The position numbers and the translations under genes are program-made. From JARBUG01 sp035628915 (GTDB taxonomy: Bacteria > Bacillota > Sulfobacillia > Symbiobacteriales > Symbiobacteriaceae), in contig DASPIW010000032.1 in NCBI GenBank assembly GCA_035628915.1, positions 3,443 to 67,442 on the forward strand: a stretch of 64,000 nucleotides of DNA. Direction: 5' to 3'. Below the pieces are notes generated by a model. That model was not told where the DNA came from. It worked only from the letters and a program-made list of their open reading frames with translations, and searched no databases. Below, in pieces: positions 24,559 to 31,459 of this stretch (position 1 is the stretch's first letter; the number at the start of each line of letters is the position of its first letter).

Positions 24559-26788
24559 TCCCCATGTTGACCCGCAGTCCGGCGCATGGCCGGCCACCCA
24601 CGGCCCCCTCCATCCGCTGCTGCGGCCCGGCGAGCGGTATACGGCCACACACTGCTGCTTCTGCGGCATGCAGTGCGGTATGCTGCTGCGGGTAAGCGAT
24701 GAGTCGGGCAAAGTGGTGGGGGTGGAACCCCGCTACGACTGGCCTGTAAACGAGGGCCGGCTCTGCCCCAAGGGTGTGCTGGCCTACACGCAGCTGGACA
24801 ACCCGGAAAGGCTGCTCCGCCCCCTGGTGCGCCGGGGCGGGCGCCTGGTCCAGGCCGGCTGGGAGGATGCGCTCGATGCCGTCGTCCGGGGCATCCGGTC
24901 GGTCCAGGAGAAGCACGGCAAGGACGCGTTCGCCGTCTATAGCGGCTCCTCCATGACCAACGAGAAGTGCTACCTGGCCGGCAAGTTTGCCCGCATCGCC
25001 ATTGGCACCCGCCATATCGACTACAACGGCCGGCTCTGCATGTCATCGGCCGGCGCCGCCTACAACAAGGCGTTCGGCATTGACCGGCCAGGATGCTCCT
25101 GGACCGACATTCTGGAGACGGACGTGCTGCTGGTCTGCGGCTCCAACACCCCCGAGTGCCACCCTACCGGAATCACCTACCTGTGGAAGGCGCTGGACCG
25201 GGGCGCCCGTTTGATCGTCGTCGACCCGCGGGAGACTCACATCGCCAGGGCATCGCACCTGCACCTCAAGCTGCGCCCCGGCACCGATGCCGCCCTCTAC
25301 ATGTCCATGCTCCATGTGCTGATCGAAGAGAATCTGATCGACAAGGAGTATATCGAGGGGCACGTAAACGGCTTTGCCGAGACCGCTGCCGCCGTTCGGG
25401 AGATGCCGCCAGGCAAAGCAGCCGAAATCACGGGCCTGACCGACAGTGAGATTGTGCAGGCAGCCCGGTGGTACGGCAAGGCCGCCAAGGCGATGATTCT
25501 GCACGCCCGCGGCGTCGAACACCACGCCCACGGCACCGACAATGTGCTGTGCCTCATCAACCTCGCACTGGCTACCAGCAAGGTCGGCAAGCCAGGCTCG
25601 GGCTGCATGACGCTGACCGGGCAGGGGAATGGCCAGGGCGGCCGGGAGCATGGTCAGAAGGCCGACCAGCTGCCGGGCTACCGGAAAATCTACGACCCGG
25701 CGGCCCGGGCCCACGTGGCCGGCGTCTGGGGCGTTCCGGAGGAGTGGCTCCCCGGGGCGGGCTACTCCGCCGTGGAAATTTATGAGGCCATGGACCGGGG
25801 AGAGATCCGGGGCCTGTACCTCATGTGCTCCAATCCCATGGTCAGCCTGCCGTCCATCAACCGGGTGGAGAACTCGCTCAAGCGGCTGGAGTTCTTCGCC
25901 TGTGCTGACTTCTTCCTGAGTGAGACGGCCCGGTACGCCGACGTGGTGCTGCCCGTGGCCATGTGGGCCGAGGACGAAGGGACCACGACGAATACCGAGG
26001 GGCGCGTCATCAAGCACAACAAGGCGGCTGAGCCCCCGCCCGACATTCCGACGGACTGGCAGCTCATGTGCGAAATCGCCCGGCGCCTGGGCCGGGGCGA
26101 CTACTTCAACTACACCGAGCCCCGGCAGATCTTTGATGAACTGCGCCGGGCGAGCCAGGGCGGCATTGCCGACTACTATGGCATCACCTACGAGAAAATC
26201 GCTGCGCAGAAAGGTGTTTTCTGGCCCTGCCCCAGCCTCGACCATCCCGGCACGCCGCTCCTCTTTCAGGACGGGCAATTCTACACGGCAGACCGCCGGG
26301 CGATCATGCATCCCGTGACCTACATTCCGCCGGTGGAGGAGCCGGATGCGGAGTACCCGCTCCGCTACACCACGGGCCGGGTGGTTTACCACTACCTGAG
26401 CGGGAACCAGACCCGGCGCATTCCGATGCTGCGCGACCTGGCGCCGGACCCCTACTGCGAAATCCACCCGGTCACCGCGCGCCAGTATGGCATCAAGCCG
26501 GGCGACTGGGTCCGGGCGGAAAGCCGGCGCGGCAAAGTCGTGCTGCAGGCCCAGGTGACCGAGGTGACCCGGCCCGATACGGTCTTCATTCCCTACCACT
26601 GGGGCGATGACGTGGCTGCCAACCTCCTGACCGTGCAGGCGCTGGACCCGCACTCAAAAATGCCCGAGCTGAAAGCTGCAGCGGTGCGAATCGCCAAAAC
26701 CGAGGCGCCACATGCTTCCGAGCAGCGGGTCGTTCCCTATGACGGCAAAGAAGGGGGTGCGGGACTTGCCACAGGTGATGTGTCTTGA
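24551..26788 (+). CDS. Nas/NarB-type molybdenum oxidoreductase (probable nitrate reductase)
   Basis: Bis-MGD molybdoenzyme of 745 residues without a Tat signal, hence cytoplasmic. One [4Fe-4S] site is formed by Cys35, Cys38, Cys42 and Cys72 (CCFCGMQCG and RLCPKG). The probable Mo ligand is Cys163 in the assimilatory/periplasmic nitrate-reductase motif NGRLCMSSAGAAYNKAFG. TGQGNGQGGREHGQKADQLPGYR is the family substrate-binding loop, split here only by position. The C-terminal cap domain (about 590-720) has GIKPGDWV. It most resembles assimilatory nitrate reductases and formate-dehydrogenase-like proteins. The NarK-like domain upstream supports nitrate. It overlaps the preceding gene's stop; the ATG at 24521 is an alternative start. 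Confidence 0.85.
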   Translation: MFDPHVDPQSGAWPATHGPLHPLLRPGERYTATHCCFCGMQCGMLLRVSDESGKVVGVEPRYDWPVNEGRLCPKGVLAYTQLDNPERLLRPLVRRGGRLVQAGWEDALDAVVRGIRSVQEKHGKDAFAVYSGSSMTNEKCYLAGKFARIAIGTRHIDYNGRLCMSSAGAAYNKAFGIDRPGCSWTDILETDVLLVCGSNTPECHPTGITYLWKALDRGARLIVVDPRETHIARASHLHLKLRPGTDAALYMSMLHVLIEENLIDKEYIEGHVNGFAETAAAVREMPPGKAAEITGLTDSEIVQAARWYGKAAKAMILHARGVEHHAHGTDNVLCLINLALATSKVGKPGSGCMTLTGQGNGQGGREHGQKADQLPGYRKIYDPAARAHVAGVWGVPEEWLPGAGYSAVEIYEAMDRGEIRGLYLMCSNPMVSLPSINRVENSLKRLEFFACADFFLSETARYADVVLPVAMWAEDEGTTTNTEGRVIKHNKAAEPPPDIPTDWQLMCEIARRLGRGDYFNYTEPRQIFDELRRASQGGIADYYGITYEKIAAQKGVFWPCPSLDHPGTPLLFQDGQFYTADRRAIMHPVTYIPPVEEPDAEYPLRYTTGRVVYHYLSGNQTRRIPMLRDLAPDPYCEIHPVTARQYGIKPGDWVRAESRRGKVVLQAQVTEVTRPDTVFIPYHWGDDVAANLLTVQALDPHSKMPELKAAAVRIAKTEAPHASEQRVVPYDGKEGGAGLATGDVS

Positions 26789-27443
26789 CTACGCCCGCTG
26801 CATCGGCTGCCATGCCTGCGAGGCGGCCTGCCGGGAGTGCGGCGACCACGGCCAGATCGGCCGGGCCTACGTGGACCTGATCCGGGCGGATGAGTCGCTG
26901 CAGACCAACCCGACCCTCTGCATGCACTGCAAGGACCCCGCCTGTGCCCGGTCGTGCCCGACCCAGGCCATTACCGTGGCCCCCGACGGGACGGTGCTCT
27001 CCGCCCAGAAGGAGCGGTGCATTGCCTGCGCCAACTGCACCTACGCCTGTCCGTTCGGCATTCCCATGATCGACACCAACGCAAAAATGATGGTGAAGTG
27101 CGACAACTGCTACGAGCGGACCATCCGGAGCCTGCCGCCCATGTGCGCCTCGGTCTGCCCCACCCAGGCGATCCGGTTCGTGGAGATCGGCGAAGATGCA
27201 CCGTACCTGGGCGGCCGCCGGCTGGAGAACCGGTTCCTCTTCGGCGAGACCGTGGTGGAGACGAACACCTACATCGCCCTCGGCGCCGACACCGGATACT
27301 TCCGGGGCTCGCACGGCGAGCTGTATGAGGCACCGAACACCGGGCTGCCGCCCGCAGCCGGGCTTGGCTACCCCGAGGTTTCAGGCTCTCTGGGCTTCCG
27401 GCCGTGGAAGCCGGAGAGCGAAAGTAGCAAGGAGGCTGGATGA
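26766..27443 (+). CDS. Four-cluster ferredoxin-type electron-transfer subunit
   Basis: Iron-sulfur protein of 225 residues with 16 motif cysteines in four groups: CIGCHACEAAC, CMHCKDPACARSCP, CIACANCTYACP and CDNC with CASVCP. This is the DmsB/NrfC/PhsB pattern for four [4Fe-4S] clusters. No Tat signal is present, so it should work in the cytoplasm with the molybdenum subunit encoded just upstream. The TTG at 26766 is preferred: AAGGGGGTG lies about seven bases before it and the protein then starts directly at the first cluster motif. It overlaps the preceding gene by 23 bases. The C-terminal 60 residues lie outside the cluster domain and are not recognised. It likely relays electrons from the membrane subunit to the molybdoenzyme. 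Confidence 0.85.
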   Translation: MPQVMCLDYARCIGCHACEAACRECGDHGQIGRAYVDLIRADESLQTNPTLCMHCKDPACARSCPTQAITVAPDGTVLSAQKERCIACANCTYACPFGIPMIDTNAKMMVKCDNCYERTIRSLPPMCASVCPTQAIRFVEIGEDAPYLGGRRLENRFLFGETVVETNTYIALGADTGYFRGSHGELYEAPNTGLPPAAGLGYPEVSGSLGFRPWKPESESSKEAG

Positions 27444-27446
27444 GCG

Positions 27447-27974
27447 ATGCTCCGACAGGTCTACCGGCGAATGGTTACGGTCATCCATCGGGACGAGGAG
27501 CACCGTCTCAATCGCCGCGCCTTTATCCACATATTGTTCCTGGCTTCGGCGGCCATGGGGCTGGCTTCGGTGCCCCTGGCCACCCTCGCCCGGTGGAGCC
27601 AGCGGTCCGGGCCGAAAAAGGCACCCGAGCGGACCGGTACGCCCATCGCCAAGGTAGCCGACCTGCCGCGCGGCGAATCGCTCAACTTCAACTGGCCCAC
27701 CGAGAAAGACCCGGCGATGCTGCTGCACCTGCCGGAGGGCGGCTTTGTGGCGTACGACCGACGCTGCACCCACTTGCTCTGTCCCGTCCTTTGGGATAAG
27801 CAGATGGATCATCTGGTCTGCCCCTGCCACGACGGGCACTTCAACGCCCGGACGGGCGACGTGCTCTTCGGGCCGCCCCGGCGCCCGCTGCCCCGTATTG
27901 AGCTGGCGGTCAGCAACGGCGTCATCTATGCCCTGGGGGGCAACCCACGGGGGGTGAAGACCGATGGCGCCTGA
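27447..27974 (+). CDS. Membrane-anchored Rieske [2Fe-2S] protein
   Basis: Rieske protein of 175 residues. A twin-arginine-like NRRAFIH and a hydrophobic helix (about residues 24-48) form the N-terminal anchor. The cluster ligands are Cys107 and His109 (CTHLLCP) and Cys125 and His128 (CPCHDGHF), with Cys112 and Cys127 placed for the usual disulfide. It lies three bases after the four-cluster subunit gene and overlaps the following small gene by 11 bases. Together with the cytochrome b-like domain in the first gene of the operon, it could form a bc-like quinol-oxidising unit feeding the reductase. GGAGG is 11 bases before the ATG, a slightly long spacing. Confidence 0.85.
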   Translation: MLRQVYRRMVTVIHRDEEHRLNRRAFIHILFLASAAMGLASVPLATLARWSQRSGPKKAPERTGTPIAKVADLPRGESLNFNWPTEKDPAMLLHLPEGGFVAYDRRCTHLLCPVLWDKQMDHLVCPCHDGHFNARTGDVLFGPPRRPLPRIELAVSNGVIYALGGNPRGVKTDGA

Positions 27975-28182
27975 AGCAGGCCATCCGAAAGCCGCGCCTG
28001 AGATCTGGCCGGTCATCGCTATGGGAGCGATTCTGGCCGCACAGGTCGGGCTGCTGCAGGTGGCAGTCAACCGGCTCGCCTGGGGCATGTATGCGCAAGT
28101 GCTCGCGCCTGCTGCCGCCACGCTGGGTCTGAGCCTCGCATCCTGGTTCCTCTACCGGCATCTGGACCGGGAGCGGCTGTAG
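27964..28182 (+). CDS. Small two-helix membrane protein of the reductase operon
   Basis: Protein of 72 residues with two hydrophobic segments (about 15-35 and 42-62) and charged ends; the C-terminus is RHLDRERL. It overlaps the Rieske gene by 11 bases, so it is the last gene of this operon. No family is recognised. By position it may anchor or stabilise the Rieske/cytochrome b unit. Confidence 0.7.
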   Translation: MAPEAGHPKAAPEIWPVIAMGAILAAQVGLLQVAVNRLAWGMYAQVLAPAAATLGLSLASWFLYRHLDRERL

Positions 28183-28404
28183 CCAGTACCTGTAAGAAGC
28201 GCAAGGAAGGGTGACTTTGCTTCCGGCAAGTCGAACGCATCGACCAGACTGCTCGACGGCGGACTGCGCTACCTGAAGCACATGTAGTTCAAACTCATGT
28301 ATGTCGGCTCTTCTACGAAGTCGGGCTCTCACCGCGCAGAATTCGCACACGTTACAGATGATCCTTGCGCATTGTGATTGGAGATGCAGCATTGTGCGCG
28401 CATG

Positions 28405-28422
28405 TGTTCACATTGTTCACAT
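28405..28422 (+). repeat. Tandem TGTTCACAT direct repeat
   Basis: Two adjacent, identical 9-base units, TGTTCACATTGTTCACAT. Direct repeats of this size are typical operators for DeoR-type regulators, but it lies 330 bases upstream of the DeoR-type start, so the assignment is tentative. Confidence 0.45.
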
Positions 28423-28681
28423 GGCAACACTGAAGACGCTGGGGTGTCAACACATGTGGAAATCTTGGTGGGAGCCGGTTTCCTCCAAGAGTACCGAATT
28501 ACTGCGCCATAGCTTGGTTGCTCATGAGTGTGCAAGTCTGTTTGCAGTCGTGTTTGGTTATGCACAGAATGGGGTATGGCGAGCGGAATTGCACATAACT
28601 GCGAAATCCAGGCGAAAATGATCATCGGTCCGCTCAGAGTGACAGAAAAAAAGCACGACCCCGGGGTCTCCGATCAGTGGC

Positions 28682-28710
28682 TTGACAGAAGTAAGCACTT
28701 CGATCATGCT
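28682..28710 (+). promoter_or_regulatory. Possible promoter of the DeoR-type gene
   Basis: A perfect -35 TTGACA (28682-28687) is followed after 17 bases by CATGCT, a poor -10. It lies 43 bases before the ATG. An activator or a different -10 may be needed. Confidence 0.4.
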
Positions 28711-28752
28711 GGAGTCGATATTTGGAGAGTTTGTGCCTGGTGAGGTGTCAAA

Positions 28753-29514
28753 ATGCTGGCAGCGGAACGTAAGCTTCGGATTGTTGACCTAGTAAGACAG
28801 AAGCGGGTCATGAGCGTCACGGACCTGGCGAAGGAGTTTCAGGTCTCCGAAGCCACGGTTCGCAGAGACTTGGCGGATATCGAAACCGAAGGCCTGTTGC
28901 GGCGAACCCGGGGTGGCGTCGTTGTTGACCGGGGAGCCAACATTGAACCGTCCTTCGTTCAGCGCTCCGAACAGCAAGTTGAGCAGAAAATGCGCATTGG
29001 CGCCAGAGCGGCATCGCTGGTGGAAGACGGCGACCACATCATTCTTGATTCTGGCACGACCACGCTCTATATTGCGCGCAATCTGGTCAATCGCTCAAAC
29101 GTCACGGTGGTGACCAACGACATCAACGTGGCAGCGGAGCTGCGCGACGCCCCGGGCGTCACCGTGCTGGTGGCCGGCGGCGTGCTGTTCAAGTCCAGCT
29201 TCATGTTGAACGGGTACTTTACGGATGCGATGATCAGGTCGGTGCATGTGCAAAAGGCGTTCGTTGCTGCGCCGGCCATCCATCCGAAGTATGGCATTAC
29301 CCACGGACTCGCCGAACTTGTGCCCGCCAAGCAGGCGATGATCGAAGCGGCGCAGGAAGTCATTGCAGTCATGGACGACACCAAACTGGGTAAGCTAACC
29401 CTCCACTCCGTGGCACCAATCAGTGCAATCCACACCCTGATTACCGGCGTGGAAGCCTCGGAATCGCACGTGCGCCAGTTCCGGGAATCGGGCGTAATTG
29501 TAATGACCGTGTAG
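28753..29514 (+). CDS. DeoR/GlpR-family transcriptional regulator
   Basis: Regulator of 253 residues. The N-terminal winged helix-turn-helix has the family pattern RKLRIVDLVRQKRVMSVTDL, AKEFQVSEATVRRDLADIE. The C-terminal sugar-phosphate-binding domain (about 75-235) has DGDHIILDSGTTTLYIA, VVTNDINVAAEL and the terminal VIAVMDDTKLGK. These proteins respond to phosphorylated sugars or related metabolites. Here it stands alone between two respiratory operons with its own promoter and terminator, so its target is not obvious; the tandem repeat upstream may be its operator. Confidence 0.9.
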   Translation: MLAAERKLRIVDLVRQKRVMSVTDLAKEFQVSEATVRRDLADIETEGLLRRTRGGVVVDRGANIEPSFVQRSEQQVEQKMRIGARAASLVEDGDHIILDSGTTTLYIARNLVNRSNVTVVTNDINVAAELRDAPGVTVLVAGGVLFKSSFMLNGYFTDAMIRSVHVQKAFVAAPAIHPKYGITHGLAELVPAKQAMIEAAQEVIAVMDDTKLGKLTLHSVAPISAIHTLITGVEASESHVRQFRESGVIVMTV

Positions 29515-29521
29515 GCGAACC

Positions 29522-29570
29522 AGAAGGCCCTCCGCAGGCCGCCTCACCAGCCTGTGGAGGGCCCTTCTTT
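29522..29570 (+). terminator. Strong intrinsic terminator after the DeoR-type gene
   Basis: AGAAGG-CCCTCCGCAGGC (29522-29539) pairs with GCCTGTGGAGGGCCCTTCT (29550-29568) with a bulge and one wobble, followed by TT. It also lies just past the stop of the convergent minus-strand small gene. Confidence 0.8.
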
Positions 29571-29585
29571 GCTGCGGGGCCGCCT

Positions 29586-29750
29586 TTAGCGCAGCGAGTT
29601 CATTTCGATGTACACCTGGTTGTCGATATCTTCCGAGATGCCCGCCCGGTTGGTCGCTGTTTCCGCCTCTGTAACGTTGGCGGGGGCGAGGTCCTCCGCG
29701 GCTTCTTCCTGCTGGGCGCCCGGCTGCAGCGGGTTCGTTCCTTCGATCAT
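29586..29750 (-). CDS. 54-residue acidic hypothetical protein
   Basis: Small protein starting MIEGTNPLQPGAQQEEAAED and ending NQVYIEMNSLR; it is acidic and lacks a membrane helix. The ATG at 29750 is well supported: GGAGGTG lies six bases upstream. Three other in-frame ATGs upstream lack such a site. The first 45 residues look disordered (Glu/Ala/Asn-rich). No family is recognised. It converges with the DeoR-type gene and is divergent from the Crp/Fnr-type gene. Confidence 0.55.
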   Translation of the reverse strand: MIEGTNPLQPGAQQEEAAEDLAPANVTEAETATNRAGISEDIDNQVYIEMNSLR

Positions 29751-29966
29751 ATCCATCACCTCCGCTATGGACATAGCGTTGGCAATGGTATGCCAAAACA
29801 TGCCGCGGGCCGCCAACGGCAGGGGCCACCCGCAGCGGCAGTGCCGAGCGAATCATCCGAACAATGGGTACAAAGAGCTTGTCCGGATGGTGGATTGCTT
29901 CCGCCGGTCTGGCTCGGCTACCGTTGGTCTTGGGTGGTCAAAACCAGGGATACAGGTGGTGTCGCT

Positions 29967-30686
29967 GTGGTCCAGGAGAGAACCCCTCCTGAGAGATGCG
30001 TCTCATGCCCGGTGCGTGCCCACGGCGCCCCGTTCTGCTGGCGCGATCTGCAAGCGCAATTGGCGCTGCTGGGCGCCTCCGGAGTCGTGCGGCGCCTTGC
30101 GCCCGGCGAGATCCTCTACCGGCAGGGAGACCAGGCCGATGGCTGGTGGATTGTCCGGCGCGGGCAGGTGCTGGAGTACATGGTCGACCTGGCGGGGCGG
30201 GAGCAGATCATACGCCTGGCCCCTGCCGGAAGCGTGTGCGGCCTGTGCGGGCTGGGGTCGGTCGCTCCGCACTGGGCCGGCGCCCGGGCCGGGCGCCGGG
30301 GCGCCGACACGTGCTACGTGCCGCGCGAGGAAGGGCGGCGCCTGGCTGAAGCGAGCCCCGCCATCGTATTCGCCCTCCTTGCGGGTATGGCGGAGGAGAT
30401 TCGATTCGCCTACCACAAGCTGCACGGCCTGTGCATGCTCCCGGCCCGGGCGGCGATCGCATACATATTGCTGTCGACTACCGAATGTACCGCCGAAGGC
30501 CGTTCCGTCATCACGCTCTCGCGCAGCGAAATCGCCTCCATGGTTGGCGTAGCCGTCGAGACCGTGGTGCGCATCCTCAACGAGTTCCGGGCCAGGGGGT
30601 TGATCGAGGACACAGGGCACCATCAGATCGGGCTCTGTGACCCTTGTAGACTACATGCCATCTCCGAAGGTCTAGACAGCGAATAG
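29967..30686 (+). CDS. Crp/Fnr-family regulator with N-terminal cysteine cluster
   Basis: Regulator of 239 residues with an N-terminal cyclic-nucleotide-type beta-barrel and a C-terminal helix-turn-helix (ITLSRSEIASMVGVAVETVV, RILNEF). Start at GTG 29967 is supported by AGGTGG seven bases upstream. Cys11, Cys14 and Cys24 (CVSCPVR...FC) stand at the N-terminus as in oxygen-sensing FNR, and Cys91/Cys94 (VCGLCG) could supply a fourth ligand for a [4Fe-4S] cluster. The C-terminal tail has another C-x2-C (LCDPC). A perfect FNR box lies ten bases past the stop, in front of the next operon. It probably activates the anaerobic respiration genes here when oxygen is low. Confidence 0.82.
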   Translation: MVQERTPPERCVSCPVRAHGAPFCWRDLQAQLALLGASGVVRRLAPGEILYRQGDQADGWWIVRRGQVLEYMVDLAGREQIIRLAPAGSVCGLCGLGSVAPHWAGARAGRRGADTCYVPREEGRRLAEASPAIVFALLAGMAEEIRFAYHKLHGLCMLPARAAIAYILLSTTECTAEGRSVITLSRSEIASMVGVAVETVVRILNEFRARGLIEDTGHHQIGLCDPCRLHAISEGLDSE

Positions 30687-30695
30687 TCCCTCTCT

Positions 30696-30709
30696 TTGAT
30701 GTTCATCAA
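30696..30709 (+). promoter_or_regulatory. Perfect FNR box TTGAT-N4-ATCAA
   Basis: TTGATGTTCATCAA is a perfect match to the FNR consensus. Its centre (30702.5) is 41.5 bases upstream of 30744, the usual class II activator spacing. The -10-like CATACT at 30732-30737 is exactly where that spacing predicts it. The next gene begins at 30822. Confidence 0.75.
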
Positions 30710-30721
30710 TGATTCACTGCA

Positions 30722-30754
30722 AACCGGCTGCCATACTGAGGATGGCAGCCGGTT
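30722..30754 (+). terminator. Hairpin that overlaps the predicted FNR-dependent promoter
   Basis: AACCGGCTGCCAT (30722-30734) and ATGGCAGCCGGTT (30742-30754) form a perfect 13-base stem with a 7-base loop. It can end the Crp/Fnr transcript. The predicted start site near 30744 lies at the 3' arm, so a transcript from the FNR promoter would not contain the full stem. Confidence 0.65.
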
Positions 30755-30821
30755 CGTGCATGGGGTCTCGTGCCCTATTTCACAAGCGCGGGCCGGTGAG
30801 TCTTAAGCGGGAGGGATCGCG

Positions 30822-31442
30822 GTGAATCTGTTCGACAAGGCCACGCTCCTCGTTACCGGGCTGACAGCTATCTTCATGGTCTGGCGGTTCTACCAGGACC
30901 TGCAGGCCGGCAATCGTCCGTCCCACTCCGCCCTGTACTATATTGCGTCATTCTCCGTCCTCCTGGTCTCTGGCCTGCTCCTGATCGCCCTGGGCTACGG
31001 CATTCTTGAGAACCGCATGGTGGTGGTCGTTGCCAGCCTGATCCCCGTTGCCCTCTCCCTGGGGCTGGTCACCGAGTATGCGCCTTCCTACGCAAAAGCT
31101 TATACCGTATTCGCTGTGCTCGGCCTGGCGGCGCTGGCCGTGACCCGCTTCGTCGGACCCCGGAGCCTGTCGATCGTCACCCTGATCATCGTCCACGGCG
31201 TGGCGGGTCTGATCATCTTTGGCCTGCCGCTCTGGCTCAGCTTCAAGGATCTTGCCCCGCGGGCCTTCGGCTGGGTCGGCGTCGGCGGCGCCCTGATCGG
31301 CATTGGCGGCATCGCCCTGGCCTTCCTCAAGGCTGGAAAGCCCATTTTGCCCGCCAGTTTCATCATGCTGATCCTGGCGCCCTTGCTCCTGCTTATGACG
31401 GCCAGTTTCGCGTTCGGTTTCCTGAACAGCGCCCGGCGGTAA
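30822..31442 (+). CDS. Six-helix membrane protein, first gene of the FNR-box operon
   Basis: Protein of 206 residues, almost entirely hydrophobic, with about six transmembrane helices (near 8-22, 38-60, 66-84, 92-108, 116-138, 148-166, last 182-202; one of these may not span). It has few charged residues and no cysteine. I recognise no family. A weak ribosome binding site (GGGAGG about 13 bases upstream, with GCGGTG) precedes the start, a GTG in the form GGTGAATCTG read as Met. By position it is a partner of the histidine-rich polytopic protein encoded next, as small membrane subunits are for oxidases. Confidence 0.7.
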   Translation: MNLFDKATLLVTGLTAIFMVWRFYQDLQAGNRPSHSALYYIASFSVLLVSGLLLIALGYGILENRMVVVVASLIPVALSLGLVTEYAPSYAKAYTVFAVLGLAALAVTRFVGPRSLSIVTLIIVHGVAGLIIFGLPLWLSFKDLAPRAFGWVGVGGALIGIGGIALAFLKAGKPILPASFIMLILAPLLLLMTASFAFGFLNSARR

Positions 31443-31459
31443 TTTGGGAGGCTGATGCT

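Larger units (their letters stand above)
28183..28752. other. 570-base gene-free, AT-richer stretch upstream of the DeoR gene
   Basis: No supported coding region was seen. The segment is visibly less GC-rich than the flanking genes. It holds a perfect tandem repeat TGTTCACAT x2 (28405-28422) and a dyad CATGTGTT/AACACATG (about 28401-28455). A possible promoter lies 65 bases before the DeoR-type gene. Regulatory DNA or a recent insertion are both possible. Confidence 0.5.

Noticed and set aside
28329..28625. 98-codon minus-strand frame in the gap upstream of the DeoR-type gene
   Set aside because: No ribosome binding site, no hydrophobic or domain pattern, and the region is AT-richer non-coding DNA.
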